Assembly (NCBI RefSeq): GCF_000218485.1
Contig: NZ_AFPB01000178.1
Span: 1 to 50,792 of the forward strand
Origin: Aquimarina agarivorans
GTDB lineage: Bacteria > Bacteroidota > Bacteroidia > Flavobacteriales > Flavobacteriaceae
Reading direction: 5' to 3'
Length of the DNA: 50,792 nt
Shown here: piece by piece, positions 13,989 to 23,091 of the stretch
Position numbering within the stretch: the first letter of the stretch is position 1
Layout of the letters: each line of letters begins with the position of its first letter
The notes under the pieces: generated by a model
Databases searched by the model: none
What the model saw: only the letters and a program-made list of their open reading frames with translations
Told to the model about the DNA's origin: nothing
Made by a program: the position numbers and the translations under genes

Positions 13989-16422
13989 GTTAACCCTATT
14001 ATTTTTAACAATCAGTCAATTTATTTTTGCTCAAAACTTACTTGTTGGTAAAGTATTGGATGCAAAAACAAATAATCCCATACCAAATGTTGAAATTTAC
14101 AACAACAGTGTAGGTAAAACGGTATACAGTGATAATTTAGGGGGGTTTTCAATAGCTCTACTTGATATGGATCAAAATATTGTAGTCATAAAATTAGGGT
14201 ACGAAATTCAGGAAATGACTGTAAATGCTTCCAGTAATCAGCCACTCACAATTTTATTAGCACCTTTGGCGGAGAGTTTGAGCGAGGTAGTTATAGATCA
14301 ACAACAAAAAAAGATTTTTGGGATTAAAAATTTGAAAGAAGTTGAGGGTACCGCAATCTATGCAGGTAAAAAAACCGAAGTGGTACTTGTGGAACAGCAG
14401 ATAGCCAACAAAGCTTCGGGAAATGCTAGGCAGGCTTACAGCCAGGTGGCAGGGTTAAATATTTATGAAAATGATGATGCCGGTTTGCAGTTAAACATTG
14501 GAGGTCGTGGTTTGGATCCCAACCGAACGGCTAATTTTAATACACGTCAAAACGGCTATGATATTAGTGCCGATGTTTTAGGGTATCCTGAAAGTTACTA
14601 CACGCCACCATTAGAAGCGTTGGAGGAGATTCAAATTATCCGTGGAGCGGCTTCTTTGCAATACGGAACACAATTTGGAGGATTAATAAATTTTAAATTA
14701 AAGTCGCCTAATTCTACTAAGGAACTGGAATGGGTGTCGCGTATTGGGGGGGGATCTTTTGGACTGCTAAATGTTTTTAATAGTTTTAGTGGTACAAAAG
14801 ATAAATTTAGTTATTATACTTTTCATCAATTTAAAAAAGCAGATGGGTTTCGACCTAATTCTGAATTTGAATCGCAAAATTTATATGCCAATATTGGTTA
14901 CCAAGCTACTGATAACACTAAAATTACGTTTGAGAGTACGTATTTACGATACTTGGCAAAGCAAGCGGGTGGATTAACGGATAGGCAGTTTGATTTGGAT
15001 CCTTTATTCAGTAACCGAAACAGAAACTTTTTTTTAGTGGATTGGATTTTACTAAATGCAAAAATTGAACATGAGTTTAGTGCTAAAACCAGGGCAAGTG
15101 TTAATTTATTTTCCTTAAGCGCGCAACGAAATGCGCTAGGTTTTAGAGTGCGACGCGCATCGGTTGAAGATGACTTAGCTCAGCCAAGAGAGTTGATTAT
15201 TGATGAGTTTACCAATTGGGGAGCTGAAGCTAAAGTGGTTTCGGAATACTCATTATTTAATAAAAAATCAATTTTTTTAGTCGGTGCTAAATACTACCAA
15301 TCTAAAAATAAGTCACAACAAGGTATTGGAAGTTTGAGCAATCAACCGGACTTTGTTTTTAGAAATTCTGAATTCACGGAGTCCGCCTTACCAGAATCAA
15401 CCTTTGACTTTCCGAATTTAAATTTGGCAGTCTTTGGGGAGCATATTTTTCGTTTTTCCGATAACTTTACAGTAACACCCGGATTTAGGTTTGAATATAT
15501 AAAAACGGAAGCAGATGGGTTTTTCATAAATAAACCATTGCAAGCAAACGGTATTGTTGATGTGGATGGGATTACTGAGACACCCGAAGAACGAAAAAAT
15601 GAACGCACCATTTTATTATTGGGCCTAGGGGCTAGTTTTAAACCTAGTTTGGCATTTGAGGCGTTTGCAAACATTTCTCAAAATTACCGATCTGTCACCT
15701 TTAATGATATCCGTATAGTTAGTCCTAATATTATTGTTGATGAAGATATATCCGATTCCGATGGTTATACTTTTGATATGGGAGTTAGAGGGACTGTGAA
15801 AGATATTTTTAGGTATGACGCGAGTGTTTTTGCTTTAATTTATAATAATCGAATAGGATTGACAAGGCAGTTACCTGAGTTTGATTTTAGAAGAATAAGA
15901 GGCAATTTGGCGGATGCTACGTTATTTGGAATAGAATCTTTGGTCACTGTAAATTTTAGCAACTGGTTTTTTGCCAATAAAAATTTCCACTGGCAGCATT
16001 TTTTAAATACTTCTTTTATTGAATCAGAATATACCCGTTCAACATTAGAAACAAGTAGTTCCAGGGTAGGGAATGAGGTGGAGTTTGTGCCTAAAGTAAA
16101 TTTAAAAACAGGTATTGAGCTGGGCTACAAAAATTTTAAATCAAGTGTGCAATATACTTTTGTTGACAGGCAATTTACGGATGCAGACAATATTACTTTG
16201 GCCGATAGGTTTGCAGGTGATGGTACTATTGGTGAAATTCCGGCATATAGCGTTATGGATTTTTCAGCGGAATACAGTTATAAAAATTGTAAGCTAGAAG
16301 CAGGAGTGAATAACTTACTGAATGCATCCTATTTTACAAGGAGGGCTACGGGATATCCTGGGCCTGGAATTATACCCTCGGCACCAAGAAACTTTTATGC
16401 CGTTTTACAATTCAAATTTTAG
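13966..16422 (+). CDS. TonB-dependent outer membrane receptor, FecA-like
   Basis: An 818-residue receptor with a signal peptide (AFRLTLLFLTISQFIFAQ) ending at the usual AQ. A carboxypeptidase-regulatory-like domain (residues about 22-100, VLDAKTNNPIPNVEIYNNSVG) follows. The plug (about 110-240) contains QVAGLNIYEND, NIGGRGLDPNRTANFNTRQNGYDI and EEIQIIRGAASLQYG. The rest is a 22-strand barrel ending FYAVLQFKF. The start at 13966 leads straight into the signal peptide; an earlier in-frame ATG at 13921 would put a non-signal stretch first. The plug resembles ferric siderophore (FecA-type) receptors, and the imelysin context supports iron or haem as cargo. It is the last gene of the operon. Confidence 0.92.
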   Translation: MEQSKAFRLTLLFLTISQFIFAQNLLVGKVLDAKTNNPIPNVEIYNNSVGKTVYSDNLGGFSIALLDMDQNIVVIKLGYEIQEMTVNASSNQPLTILLAPLAESLSEVVIDQQQKKIFGIKNLKEVEGTAIYAGKKTEVVLVEQQIANKASGNARQAYSQVAGLNIYENDDAGLQLNIGGRGLDPNRTANFNTRQNGYDISADVLGYPESYYTPPLEALEEIQIIRGAASLQYGTQFGGLINFKLKSPNSTKELEWVSRIGGGSFGLLNVFNSFSGTKDKFSYYTFHQFKKADGFRPNSEFESQNLYANIGYQATDNTKITFESTYLRYLAKQAGGLTDRQFDLDPLFSNRNRNFFLVDWILLNAKIEHEFSAKTRASVNLFSLSAQRNALGFRVRRASVEDDLAQPRELIIDEFTNWGAEAKVVSEYSLFNKKSIFLVGAKYYQSKNKSQQGIGSLSNQPDFVFRNSEFTESALPESTFDFPNLNLAVFGEHIFRFSDNFTVTPGFRFEYIKTEADGFFINKPLQANGIVDVDGITETPEERKNERTILLLGLGASFKPSLAFEAFANISQNYRSVTFNDIRIVSPNIIVDEDISDSDGYTFDMGVRGTVKDIFRYDASVFALIYNNRIGLTRQLPEFDFRRIRGNLADATLFGIESLVTVNFSNWFFANKNFHWQHFLNTSFIESEYTRSTLETSSSRVGNEVEFVPKVNLKTGIELGYKNFKSSVQYTFVDRQFTDADNITLADRFAGDGTIGEIPAYSVMDFSAEYSYKNCKLEAGVNNLLNASYFTRRATGYPGPGIIPSAPRNFYAVLQFKF

Positions 16423-16573
16423 TTATATTATTTTTAAGTTGAAATGTTTAATTTTACTACTAATATTATAATTGCAGGAGTAAAAGTTATCAACAATCAC
16501 TTAACAAAAGTTAAATCAAATAGCTTTCAAAAGATATTAACAGTTGTTTTTAAATATAAACATCTATTCTATT

Positions 16574-16581
16574 TAATTTTG
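16574..16581 (+). promoter_or_regulatory. -7 box TAATTTTG before the PAS protein gene
   Basis: Matches TAnnTTTG and is followed by C, 17 bases before the ATG. Confidence 0.45.
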
Positions 16582-16597
16582 CTCAAAACAACAAATA

Positions 16598-17110
16598 ATG
16601 AGCTTTTTAGATAAATACGAAGACAAAGTTGCAGAATACAGCGGCGAAATCAAGCAAAATTTAATGCCTTTGATTAGTTGGGATATTCATATGATGAATT
16701 TTACCAACCAAAATCAATTGAACAGGGACATCATTGGACTCAAAAAAATTACTGAAAGGTTAAAAATGGATGTTGATGTTATTGAAGAGCTTGTAAACAA
16801 TAAAGCTGTAATTGTTGTTACTGATGCCAATTTTGTCATTGAGTATGCTTCTAGTAACATGATTGATATGTCGGGATATTTAAATGAAGAGGTGTTAGGA
16901 AAAACGCCAAAAATGTTTCAGGGACCAAAAACAGATAAAGTGCTTTCAAAAAAAATTAGAGCATCCGTGGATAAACAGGAGCGTTTTGAAGCAATGCTTG
17001 TAAATTATAAAAAAGATAAAACTGAATATAATTGTTATATTAAGGGGTATCCTATTTTTAATAGTAAAGGAGAATTAGTCAAGTACGTAGCAGTAGAACA
17101 TGCTGCTTAA
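16598..17110 (+). CDS. Single PAS domain protein
   Basis: A 170-residue soluble protein. Residues 1-60 form helices (DRDIIGLKKITERLKMDVDVIEEL-like composition) that could dimerise. Residues 68-170 are one PAS fold (VVTDANFVIEYASSNMIDMSGYLNEE, then GKTPKMFQGPKTD and a final IFNSKGELVKYVAVEHAA strand). The GKTPKMFQGPKTD segment sits where LOV photoreceptors have GxNCRFLQG, but the flavin-binding Cys is absent, so it is LOV-like in outline only. No output domain (kinase, cyclase, DNA-binding) is attached, so it must signal through a partner not visible nearby. A strong terminator makes it monocistronic. Confidence 0.85.
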   Translation: MSFLDKYEDKVAEYSGEIKQNLMPLISWDIHMMNFTNQNQLNRDIIGLKKITERLKMDVDVIEELVNNKAVIVVTDANFVIEYASSNMIDMSGYLNEEVLGKTPKMFQGPKTDKVLSKKIRASVDKQERFEAMLVNYKKDKTEYNCYIKGYPIFNSKGELVKYVAVEHAA

Positions 17111-17124
17111 TGATTTAAAATTTT

Positions 17125-17162
17125 AAAAAAAAGCCGATTGTGAAAACAATCGGCTTTTTTTT
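17125..17162 (+). terminator. Strong terminator after the PAS gene
   Basis: Perfect 15-base arms (aaaaaagccgattgt and acaatcggctttttt) with a GAAA tetraloop, followed by further T residues. Confidence 0.92.
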
Positions 17163-17272
17163 GGCAAATAGGTGTTTTCTAAAACTTCACTATTTTTACT
17201 AAGAATTCAAATGTCACTTTTTGTAAATGTCTTTTTTTGAATGCTTTAAATTCTGTAATTTTTTAAAATAGT

Positions 17273-17797
17273 ATGCAATCAGTAATTAAATGGTTTGAAA
17301 ATTCTGAAAATGTCACCAATAAGGCAACGCAAAACTACCGTTCAAGTTTTGAAGTTGAGTTGGCTATACGCAAAGAAATGCTAAAAACATTTACCCAAAC
17401 CGATTACGAGCTTAATGAGGATATAGATATTGGAATGTTCAAAATTATGGGTCAAAACCCAGATGATCCAGAATCTTGTTACATAGGTAACGTAGTTATT
17501 GAGTTTGATGATGGTGTTTGGCTAGCCACTTGGTATATTTCAGGATTTAGGCACTATGCTTATGGCATGCAAGTGAGTTCAAATATTTTGGTGTTTAACT
17601 TTTCATATCTCGATTCTGATGAAAACCCTCATACAGGTTTAGTCTCATATACTTTTTTGTCTGAAAACATAGTAAGGGGGCAATGGATTGAAGAAGGGTA
17701 TTCCGAAAAAGGAATAGAAGAATTACGAAAGTTAGAGGATGATGAGATAGATTTTAATGACATGCATGATGCTAATTTTGGTTTTAGTCTCAATTAA
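17273..17797 (+). CDS. Hypothetical cytoplasmic protein
   Basis: A 174-residue acidic protein without signal peptide or membrane segment. It has a helical N-terminus (VELAIRKEMLKTF) and a beta-rich middle with Trp/Tyr (GVWLATWYISGFRHYAYGM). An acidic tail follows (ELRKLEDDEIDFNDMHDANFGFSLN). The start codon is the first ATG and gives a sensible N-terminus. I do not recognise the family. It stands between a terminator and a 307-base gap, so it is a single-gene unit and context gives no clue. Confidence 0.6.
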   Translation: MQSVIKWFENSENVTNKATQNYRSSFEVELAIRKEMLKTFTQTDYELNEDIDIGMFKIMGQNPDDPESCYIGNVVIEFDDGVWLATWYISGFRHYAYGMQVSSNILVFNFSYLDSDENPHTGLVSYTFLSENIVRGQWIEEGYSEKGIEELRKLEDDEIDFNDMHDANFGFSLN

Positions 17798-18104
17798 TTG
17801 TTGTCATTAAAGTAACAGTTTAATTTGTTGAGGTTGGCTTTAAGTGCATAAGCAATTTTTTGGAACAATTTCGTGGATTTGTAATGGTGTTGCTAAATGT
17901 ACGGTTCACTTTTCTTAGTATTTTCTATTCAGTTATTTTTAGTAACGTTTTGATAGTGTGTTTTTTACTTAGGGTTTGATTTAATTTGAAACACCTTGTT
18001 CTTCTTGTGTAATTTGCTGTTTTTTCTTACAAAATGTATTTCAGCATAGATTAATGGTTTGGGTTTGCGTTATATATTTGATCAACTAATTAAAAATATA
18101 GATT
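17798..18104. other. 307-base leader region of the GH16 gene
   Basis: AT-rich leader with a -7 box TATATTTG (18073-18080) 24 bases before the ATG. A copy of the 12-mer TTTTTTCTTACA (18020-18031), also seen twice before the gene at 5178, lies 73 bases before the ATG. A 31-codon hydrophobic open frame at 17884-17979 has no support as a gene. No terminator for the preceding gene was seen. Confidence 0.55.
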
Positions 18105-20708
18105 ATGAAAGCGTATTTGCCATTTTTGGTGGGTTTATTAACGTACCAAGTTACCCTTGCTGGTCCGCCTGAACCTAAAGTTGGATATCGTTGGGTGTTA
18201 AATAAACAATACTCAGATGAATTCAACGGTAATAAATTGGATGAATCTAAATGGGATAAAAGGTTTAAAGGTTGGAAAGGAAGAAGACCAGCTAAATTTG
18301 AACCAAAAACAATCTCAGTAAAAGATGGTACAATGCGAATCAAAAATCAGGTGTCTACTGACCCAGGTGATGGGTATACCATTGATGGCGGTGCGGTTCA
18401 GAGTAAAGAAACTACAGCGCACTTTGGTTATTACGAATGCCGATTCAAATCATCAAGAATTGTAATGTCAACCACTTTTTGGTTGTCTAACCCTAAAAGA
18501 AGTGTCAACTTCCCAACTAAAAAAAGTAATGGAAATAATTGCTCAAAAGATAGTTTTAGTCAGGAATTAGATATTGCTGAAAGTATAGGTGGTGTTTTTA
18601 ATGGAACAAGTTCTTTTAGAAATAATATGAACTTTAATACGCATTACCGATACGTAGATTGTAATGGCGGTAGAGAAAAATTCTTTTCCAGAGGAAATAA
18701 TTCTATTGAAGGAAGCGGGAAAAATAATGCTAAATTAAGTAGCGAATCATGGCAAGACTTCCATACGTACGGAGCGTATTGGAAAAATGCGAATGATGTT
18801 TCATTTTATGCGGATAATAAATATGTAGGTGATGTAAAAGTGAGTACTGAAGTAGTAGATAAGCCTTTTCCTGATCCTATGCGAATTAATATGGTAACTG
18901 AAACGTATGATTGGGCAAAACCACATCCTTCACCACAGCAATTGCGAAACAACAACATCAATACTTCGTATTATGATTGGATAAGAGCATACGAGTTGGT
19001 TCCAATTGATCGTGCTCCAAAAGCAACACGATTTAAGGCGGATCCAGTTTTTAAAGAAAGTGTTTCATTTTTTGAAAATGCGAAGTTAACTGATAGTAAC
19101 AGAAAATTACAAATTTCGTATACCTACAAGGCAAATACAGACAGAGAGTTTTATGTAAAGGTTTTGGATGCTAACAATAAAGAGGTTTACAATTCAAAAT
19201 TTAAGGTTTTAGAAGGCTTTGGTAAAAACAGAAAAACAATAAATATTGGACGATCTTTGCCAAATGGGAAATATACTTTTGTAGGAGAAGTTAGAGTGAC
19301 AGGAACTAATAGAGTTGTTGCAACTACAAGTAGTCAAGGAGTAGTTTCTGGAGGAAATCCAGCACCAGCTCCAAAACCTGCGCCAGCGCCTAAGCCAAAT
19401 CCAGCACCAGTAAATGGAAGTAATCCAGTAGTTAGTTTTATCAAACCAACAGCTTTCAATTTGGTTGAAGGGAATAATGTAAGCGTTGAGGTTAATGCTA
19501 CTGACGCCGATGGAATTCAAAATGTAAGCTTGTACATAAATAATACTTTTGTAGGTAGACAAGGTTCCGCTCCCTACAGATTTGGTTTTAGAGAACAGGC
19601 ATTAAAAAATATGAAACCTGGTTCTTATGAGTTAAAAGCGGTTGCAACTGATAAAAAAGGGAATACGGGAGAAACTAAGATAGTTTTAAATGTAGCTTCA
19701 AAAAACGCTCCAAAACCAGCTCCAGCTCCAGTGGCTAATAATAAGCCTAAAGTAAGTTTTTCAAAGCCTACTAATTTAAATGTAGCAGTAGGAGCAACAA
19801 TTAATGTTGACGTAAAAGCTACTGATGCTGATGGTATACAAAATGTTAAGCTATATGTTAATAATAAATTTGTTAGACAGGAAAATATATTACCATATAC
19901 ATGGGGAGGAAATGATGCCGCTTTAAAGAATTTGAAAAATGGAACGTATGAACTGAAAGCTGTAGCAACTGATAAAAAAGGAGACACGGGAGAGGCTAAA
20001 ATAACGCTAACGGTATCAAACTCTAATTCAAGTTCAGCTTCAGTAAGTTTAAATGGAACATACAGCATTAAATTTCCATTAACCAATCAGCGTCTGTTAG
20101 CCAGAGGACTTGAAGGGTTTAATGCCATTACACATAACTATGGGAAGTGGGATGATCAATTGTGGACAATTAAGCCCGCAGGTAACAATTTGTTTACAAT
20201 TAAAAATAATGCCAATGGCAGGTATTTAGCGGTAACTGCAAATTGTAATGGCGGCACTAATGTTACAGCAATTAATGGTAAAAACGGAGCAAATACGAAT
20301 TGGGAAATTGTAAAAGTTGGTAACTTATATTCTTTAAGGCCTCAAAAATGTAAATCATTTGCATTAGATGTAGAACAAGGAGCTGTAGATGGTAACGTAC
20401 AGCTTTGGAACTTGAATGTGAATAGTAATAATCAAAAATTTGAATTAATTAAAGTTAACGGAAGCAAAATTTTAGATATCAATGATATCAAAATAACTTT
20501 AGCGCCAAATCCAGCACAACTATATGTTGATGTTATTGGAGCTTCAATTGATGATGTTATTGTAATTACAAATATTCTAGGGCAGCAATTACAAACTGTG
20601 GTGGCAAAAAGTGACGCAGAGCGTATTTCATTATCAAATTATGCAAATGGTGTGTATTTTGTTAAAATCGGTAATACGTTAGCTAAGCGATTAATTATCG
20701 CTAATTAA
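18105..20708 (+). CDS. Secreted GH16 polysaccharide hydrolase (agarase/porphyranase-like), Ig-like and ricin domains, T9SS tail
   Basis: An 867-residue extracellular enzyme that probably cuts a marine galactan. A signal peptide (MKAYLPFLVGLLTYQVTLAG) is followed by a GH16 catalytic domain (about 25-305). The motif ELDIAE gives nucleophile Glu154, Asp156 and acid/base Glu159. The early segment GWKGRRPAKFEP resembles beta-agarases and porphyranases. A linking beta domain (about 310-410) comes next. Two Ig-like domains follow (about 440-530 and 548-640), each introduced by a Pro-Ala-Lys linker. A ricin-type beta-trefoil (about 647-785) probably binds carbohydrate. The last 75 residues (APNPAQLYVDVIG to AKRLIIAN) are a type A sorting domain for type IX secretion. 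The substrate cannot be fixed from sequence. No SusC/SusD pair or other carbohydrate gene is nearby. Confidence 0.92.
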   Translation: MKAYLPFLVGLLTYQVTLAGPPEPKVGYRWVLNKQYSDEFNGNKLDESKWDKRFKGWKGRRPAKFEPKTISVKDGTMRIKNQVSTDPGDGYTIDGGAVQSKETTAHFGYYECRFKSSRIVMSTTFWLSNPKRSVNFPTKKSNGNNCSKDSFSQELDIAESIGGVFNGTSSFRNNMNFNTHYRYVDCNGGREKFFSRGNNSIEGSGKNNAKLSSESWQDFHTYGAYWKNANDVSFYADNKYVGDVKVSTEVVDKPFPDPMRINMVTETYDWAKPHPSPQQLRNNNINTSYYDWIRAYELVPIDRAPKATRFKADPVFKESVSFFENAKLTDSNRKLQISYTYKANTDREFYVKVLDANNKEVYNSKFKVLEGFGKNRKTINIGRSLPNGKYTFVGEVRVTGTNRVVATTSSQGVVSGGNPAPAPKPAPAPKPNPAPVNGSNPVVSFIKPTAFNLVEGNNVSVEVNATDADGIQNVSLYINNTFVGRQGSAPYRFGFREQALKNMKPGSYELKAVATDKKGNTGETKIVLNVASKNAPKPAPAPVANNKPKVSFSKPTNLNVAVGATINVDVKATDADGIQNVKLYVNNKFVRQENILPYTWGGNDAALKNLKNGTYELKAVATDKKGDTGEAKITLTVSNSNSSSASVSLNGTYSIKFPLTNQRLLARGLEGFNAITHNYGKWDDQLWTIKPAGNNLFTIKNNANGRYLAVTANCNGGTNVTAINGKNGANTNWEIVKVGNLYSLRPQKCKSFALDVEQGAVDGNVQLWNLNVNSNNQKFELIKVNGSKILDINDIKITLAPNPAQLYVDVIGASIDDVIVITNILGQQLQTVVAKSDAERISLSNYANGVYFVKIGNTLAKRLIIAN
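19430..20015 (+). repeat. Tandem Ig-like domain repeat, period about 320 bases
   Basis: Two in-frame copies inside the GH16 gene. Landmarks recur 320 bases apart: DADGIQNV at about 19505 and 19825, and ELKAVATDKKG at about 19630 and 19950. The protein is nearly identical at these cores, but the DNA differs at many third positions, so the duplication is not recent. Confidence 0.85.
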
Positions 20709-20753
20709 GTTATCCGCGAGCTCTTAATAGGAGTTTGTAAAATATTTATACTG

Positions 20754-20803
20754 AAAATCAGTTTGTTGTGTTATATTGAAGTAACATAACAAGCTGATTT
20801 TTT
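20754..20803 (+). terminator. Long-stem terminator after the GH16 gene
   Basis: Arms of 20 bases (aaaatcagtttgttgtgtta and taacataacaagctgatttt) pair fully with two G-U pairs, with an 8-base loop and a T-run. It ends only 13 bases before the next start codon. Confidence 0.88.
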
Positions 20804-20815
20804 GTTTATCATACT

Positions 20816-22102
20816 ATGAAAGAAGATTTCCTGTATTATTTATGGAAGTTTCAAAAATTTGAAACTAAGCAACTTAAAACTACCCAAGGAGAAACTGTGG
20901 TGGTAAGCAGTGTCGGTTCGCATAACACACAAGCTGCTGGTCCAGACTTCTTTAATGCGCTGGTAAGTATTCAAGGTCAAAAATGGGCAGGCACCATTGA
21001 GATTCATGTAAAATCCAGCGATTGGTTTGTACATCAACACCAAAATGATACGAATTATGATAATGTTATTTTGCACGTAGTGTGGGAGCATGATATTGAA
21101 GTTTTTAGATCTAATAATACAAGCATTCCAACATTACAGTTAAAAGACTATGTTTCGGTATCAGCACTTAAAAAGTATAAGGACTTGTATGCTAATGCAG
21201 GGAATAAATGGATTAACTGCGAAAATCAAATAAAAGAAGTGCCAAAGTTTATCCTTGAAAATTGGTTAGAGCGCATTTATTTCGAACGTTTATCTGATAA
21301 ATCTATTCCTGTCAATAATCTTTTGAAGGAATGTAAAAATAATTGGGAAGCGGTATGTTTTATTACGTTAGCTAAAGCTTTTGGCGGGAACTCTAATGGA
21401 GTAGCTTTTTCTAAAATTGCACATTCTATTCCATTTGGAGTGGTTCAAAAGGCAACCACTTCATTTGAGTTAGAAGCCTTGTTTTTTGGTCAGGCAAATT
21501 TACTTATTAGTCATCAGGAAGATCCGTATTATATATCCCTCAAAAAAGAATATGAATACCTAAAACACAAATTTAAATTAACGCAGCAAGCCGGGTTGCA
21601 AGTTCAATTTTTTAAACTGCGTCCTTCAAATTTTCCAACCATTCGTTTATCTCAATTGGCAGCTTTTTACAGTTCTGTAAAAAATGTATTTAGCGCCATT
21701 TTTAATTGCAATGATATTGATGCCTATGAAAAATTGTTTGACGTAGCAGCAGCTGAATATTGGAAAACCCATTACACATTTGGAAAAATTTCTAAAAAAA
21801 GCAGCAAAAAAATAACCAGGATTTTTGTTGAATTACTACTCATAAACGCCATACTGCCATTAAAATTTGCCTATGAAAATTCATTGCAAAAATTTGATGC
21901 TATATCCTCTCATTTAGCATTATTAAGAGGTCTAAAACCAGAAAAAAATAGGATCAGTCAACACTATAAAGAGTTCGGTTTTCCTGTTGAAAATGCATTA
22001 GATTCACAGGCCTTGCTAACTTTAAAAAAGAGTTACTGTGATCAGCATAAATGTGTAAATTGTGCTATAGGATTTCATTTATTAAATGCTAGTAAGCCGT
22101 AG
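20816..22102 (+). CDS. DUF2851 family protein
   Basis: A 428-residue cytoplasmic protein typical of the Bacteroidota DUF2851 family. The N-terminal landmark region includes EDFLYYLWKFQKF, GSHNTQAAGPDFFNALVSI and WAGTIEIHVKSSDWFVHQH. Its Asp/Glu/His pattern (GPDF, EIH, SDW) recalls a nuclease-like fold, though function has not been established to my knowledge. The C-terminus has a Cys-rich end, KSYCDQHKCVNCAIGFHLL, probably a metal knuckle. The start follows the GH16 terminator closely, so transcription must begin within or just before that hairpin or read through it. Family identity is firm; biochemical role unknown. Confidence 0.85.
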   Translation: MKEDFLYYLWKFQKFETKQLKTTQGETVVVSSVGSHNTQAAGPDFFNALVSIQGQKWAGTIEIHVKSSDWFVHQHQNDTNYDNVILHVVWEHDIEVFRSNNTSIPTLQLKDYVSVSALKKYKDLYANAGNKWINCENQIKEVPKFILENWLERIYFERLSDKSIPVNNLLKECKNNWEAVCFITLAKAFGGNSNGVAFSKIAHSIPFGVVQKATTSFELEALFFGQANLLISHQEDPYYISLKKEYEYLKHKFKLTQQAGLQVQFFKLRPSNFPTIRLSQLAAFYSSVKNVFSAIFNCNDIDAYEKLFDVAAAEYWKTHYTFGKISKKSSKKITRIFVELLLINAILPLKFAYENSLQKFDAISSHLALLRGLKPEKNRISQHYKEFGFPVENALDSQALLTLKKSYCDQHKCVNCAIGFHLLNASKP

Positions 22103-22425
22103 TGTATTGTCATTAAATCTTTCTGATAACACTAAAATTATCCTAATTTTTGCTAATAAAATTACCACGAGTGTTTTTGTAGGTTTTTTCTTTGTTGTTT
22201 TGACACTTTGTTGTGTTTAATTAACTTTAACGATATAACCAACTTGAATATAAGCAAAAAGCAGTTTTTTAACTATCGATAATAGGTTTTTTATGCCAGA
22301 TAAATAGCTGTCTAGTTTGTTTTATTCTTTCCCAAATCTAGTAACACTCAGTGTATTGTGCCTAATATACGCAGTTATGTTAATGGTAACTATTATTTAA
22401 TGATTAGTAACCAAAAAAATACAGT
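22103..22425. other. 323-base intergenic region
   Basis: AT-rich sequence between the DUF2851 gene and a secreted hypothetical gene. I see no hairpin with a T-run, no TAnnTTTG box at a convincing distance and no coding frame. Confidence 0.5.
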
Positions 22426-22893
22426 ATGAAGAAAATTACAATTTTAAGCTTTTTAGTAATGCTATCTCAAATATGTGTAGCGCAAACGGAGGATGTATAT
22501 GACTTGGATCAAATGCATACGCGCCGAAAAATAAGAGGACACAAGCAAATTCCTATTTTAGAATACGTGGTGGAAACAGCAGTTGGTTATTCCGTAAATG
22601 GAAGGGTAGATAACCCTTCTAAAATTTCAGGGCAATTTAAAAAAATCGGAAGGTATTTTGTAGTAAACAAAAAATTTTCAAATCTATTCTTTCCAGGTCA
22701 GTTAATTACCATTACTGAAGTTTCCAAACATAACTTATTGGTGAGTAATCATGTAGATGTAGCTCAAATGTTATTTGAAGATGTGGCCACAAAAAAACGA
22801 TACATTGCTGATACAAATTTTTTACAACACTATGCATTTTCCATCAATGGTAAATACAACAAGCATGGTGATCGGTTTGTTGCCTCCAATTAG
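22426..22893 (+). CDS. Secreted hypothetical protein
   Basis: A 155-residue protein with a signal peptide (MKKITILSFLVMLSQICVAQ). The mature part begins TEDVYDLDQMHTRRKIRGHKQ and is rich in beta strands and basic residues. No Cys remains after cleavage and no lipobox is present, so it is probably periplasmic or secreted. I do not recognise the family. It is monocistronic, with a terminator about 60 bases downstream. Confidence 0.68.
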   Translation: MKKITILSFLVMLSQICVAQTEDVYDLDQMHTRRKIRGHKQIPILEYVVETAVGYSVNGRVDNPSKISGQFKKIGRYFVVNKKFSNLFFPGQLITITEVSKHNLLVSNHVDVAQMLFEDVATKKRYIADTNFLQHYAFSINGKYNKHGDRFVASN

Positions 22894-22953
22894 TTTTAAT
22901 TAATTTTAACAAATTAAAATTCGAATAAGATAAAAATTATATTTCTGAGTTTG

Positions 22954-22981
22954 AAAGGCGGTTTTTTACTGCCTTTTTTTA
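22954..22981 (+). terminator. Terminator after the secreted hypothetical
   Basis: Arms aaaggcggt and actgccttt (one G-U pair) with a T5 loop, then a T-run. Confidence 0.8.
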
Positions 22982-23067
22982 TAACGGTAATTGAAATATA
23001 TGTAAGCTATAGCTACTATAAGGTTTTAGCTAAGGGTTAAAGTTGAAAATATTTAAATGATAATACT

Positions 23068-23075
23068 TACTTTTG
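23068..23075 (+). promoter_or_regulatory. -7 box TACTTTTG before the PspC-like gene
   Basis: Fits TAnnTTTG, 17 bases before the ATG of a probable two-gene or longer operon. Confidence 0.4.
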
Positions 23076-23091
23076 AGTAAATTAACATGAA

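Noticed and set aside
17884..17979. 31-codon hydrophobic open frame before the GH16 gene
   Set aside because: Could resemble a small membrane peptide, but T-rich DNA gives such frames readily, and no promoter or conserved feature is seen.
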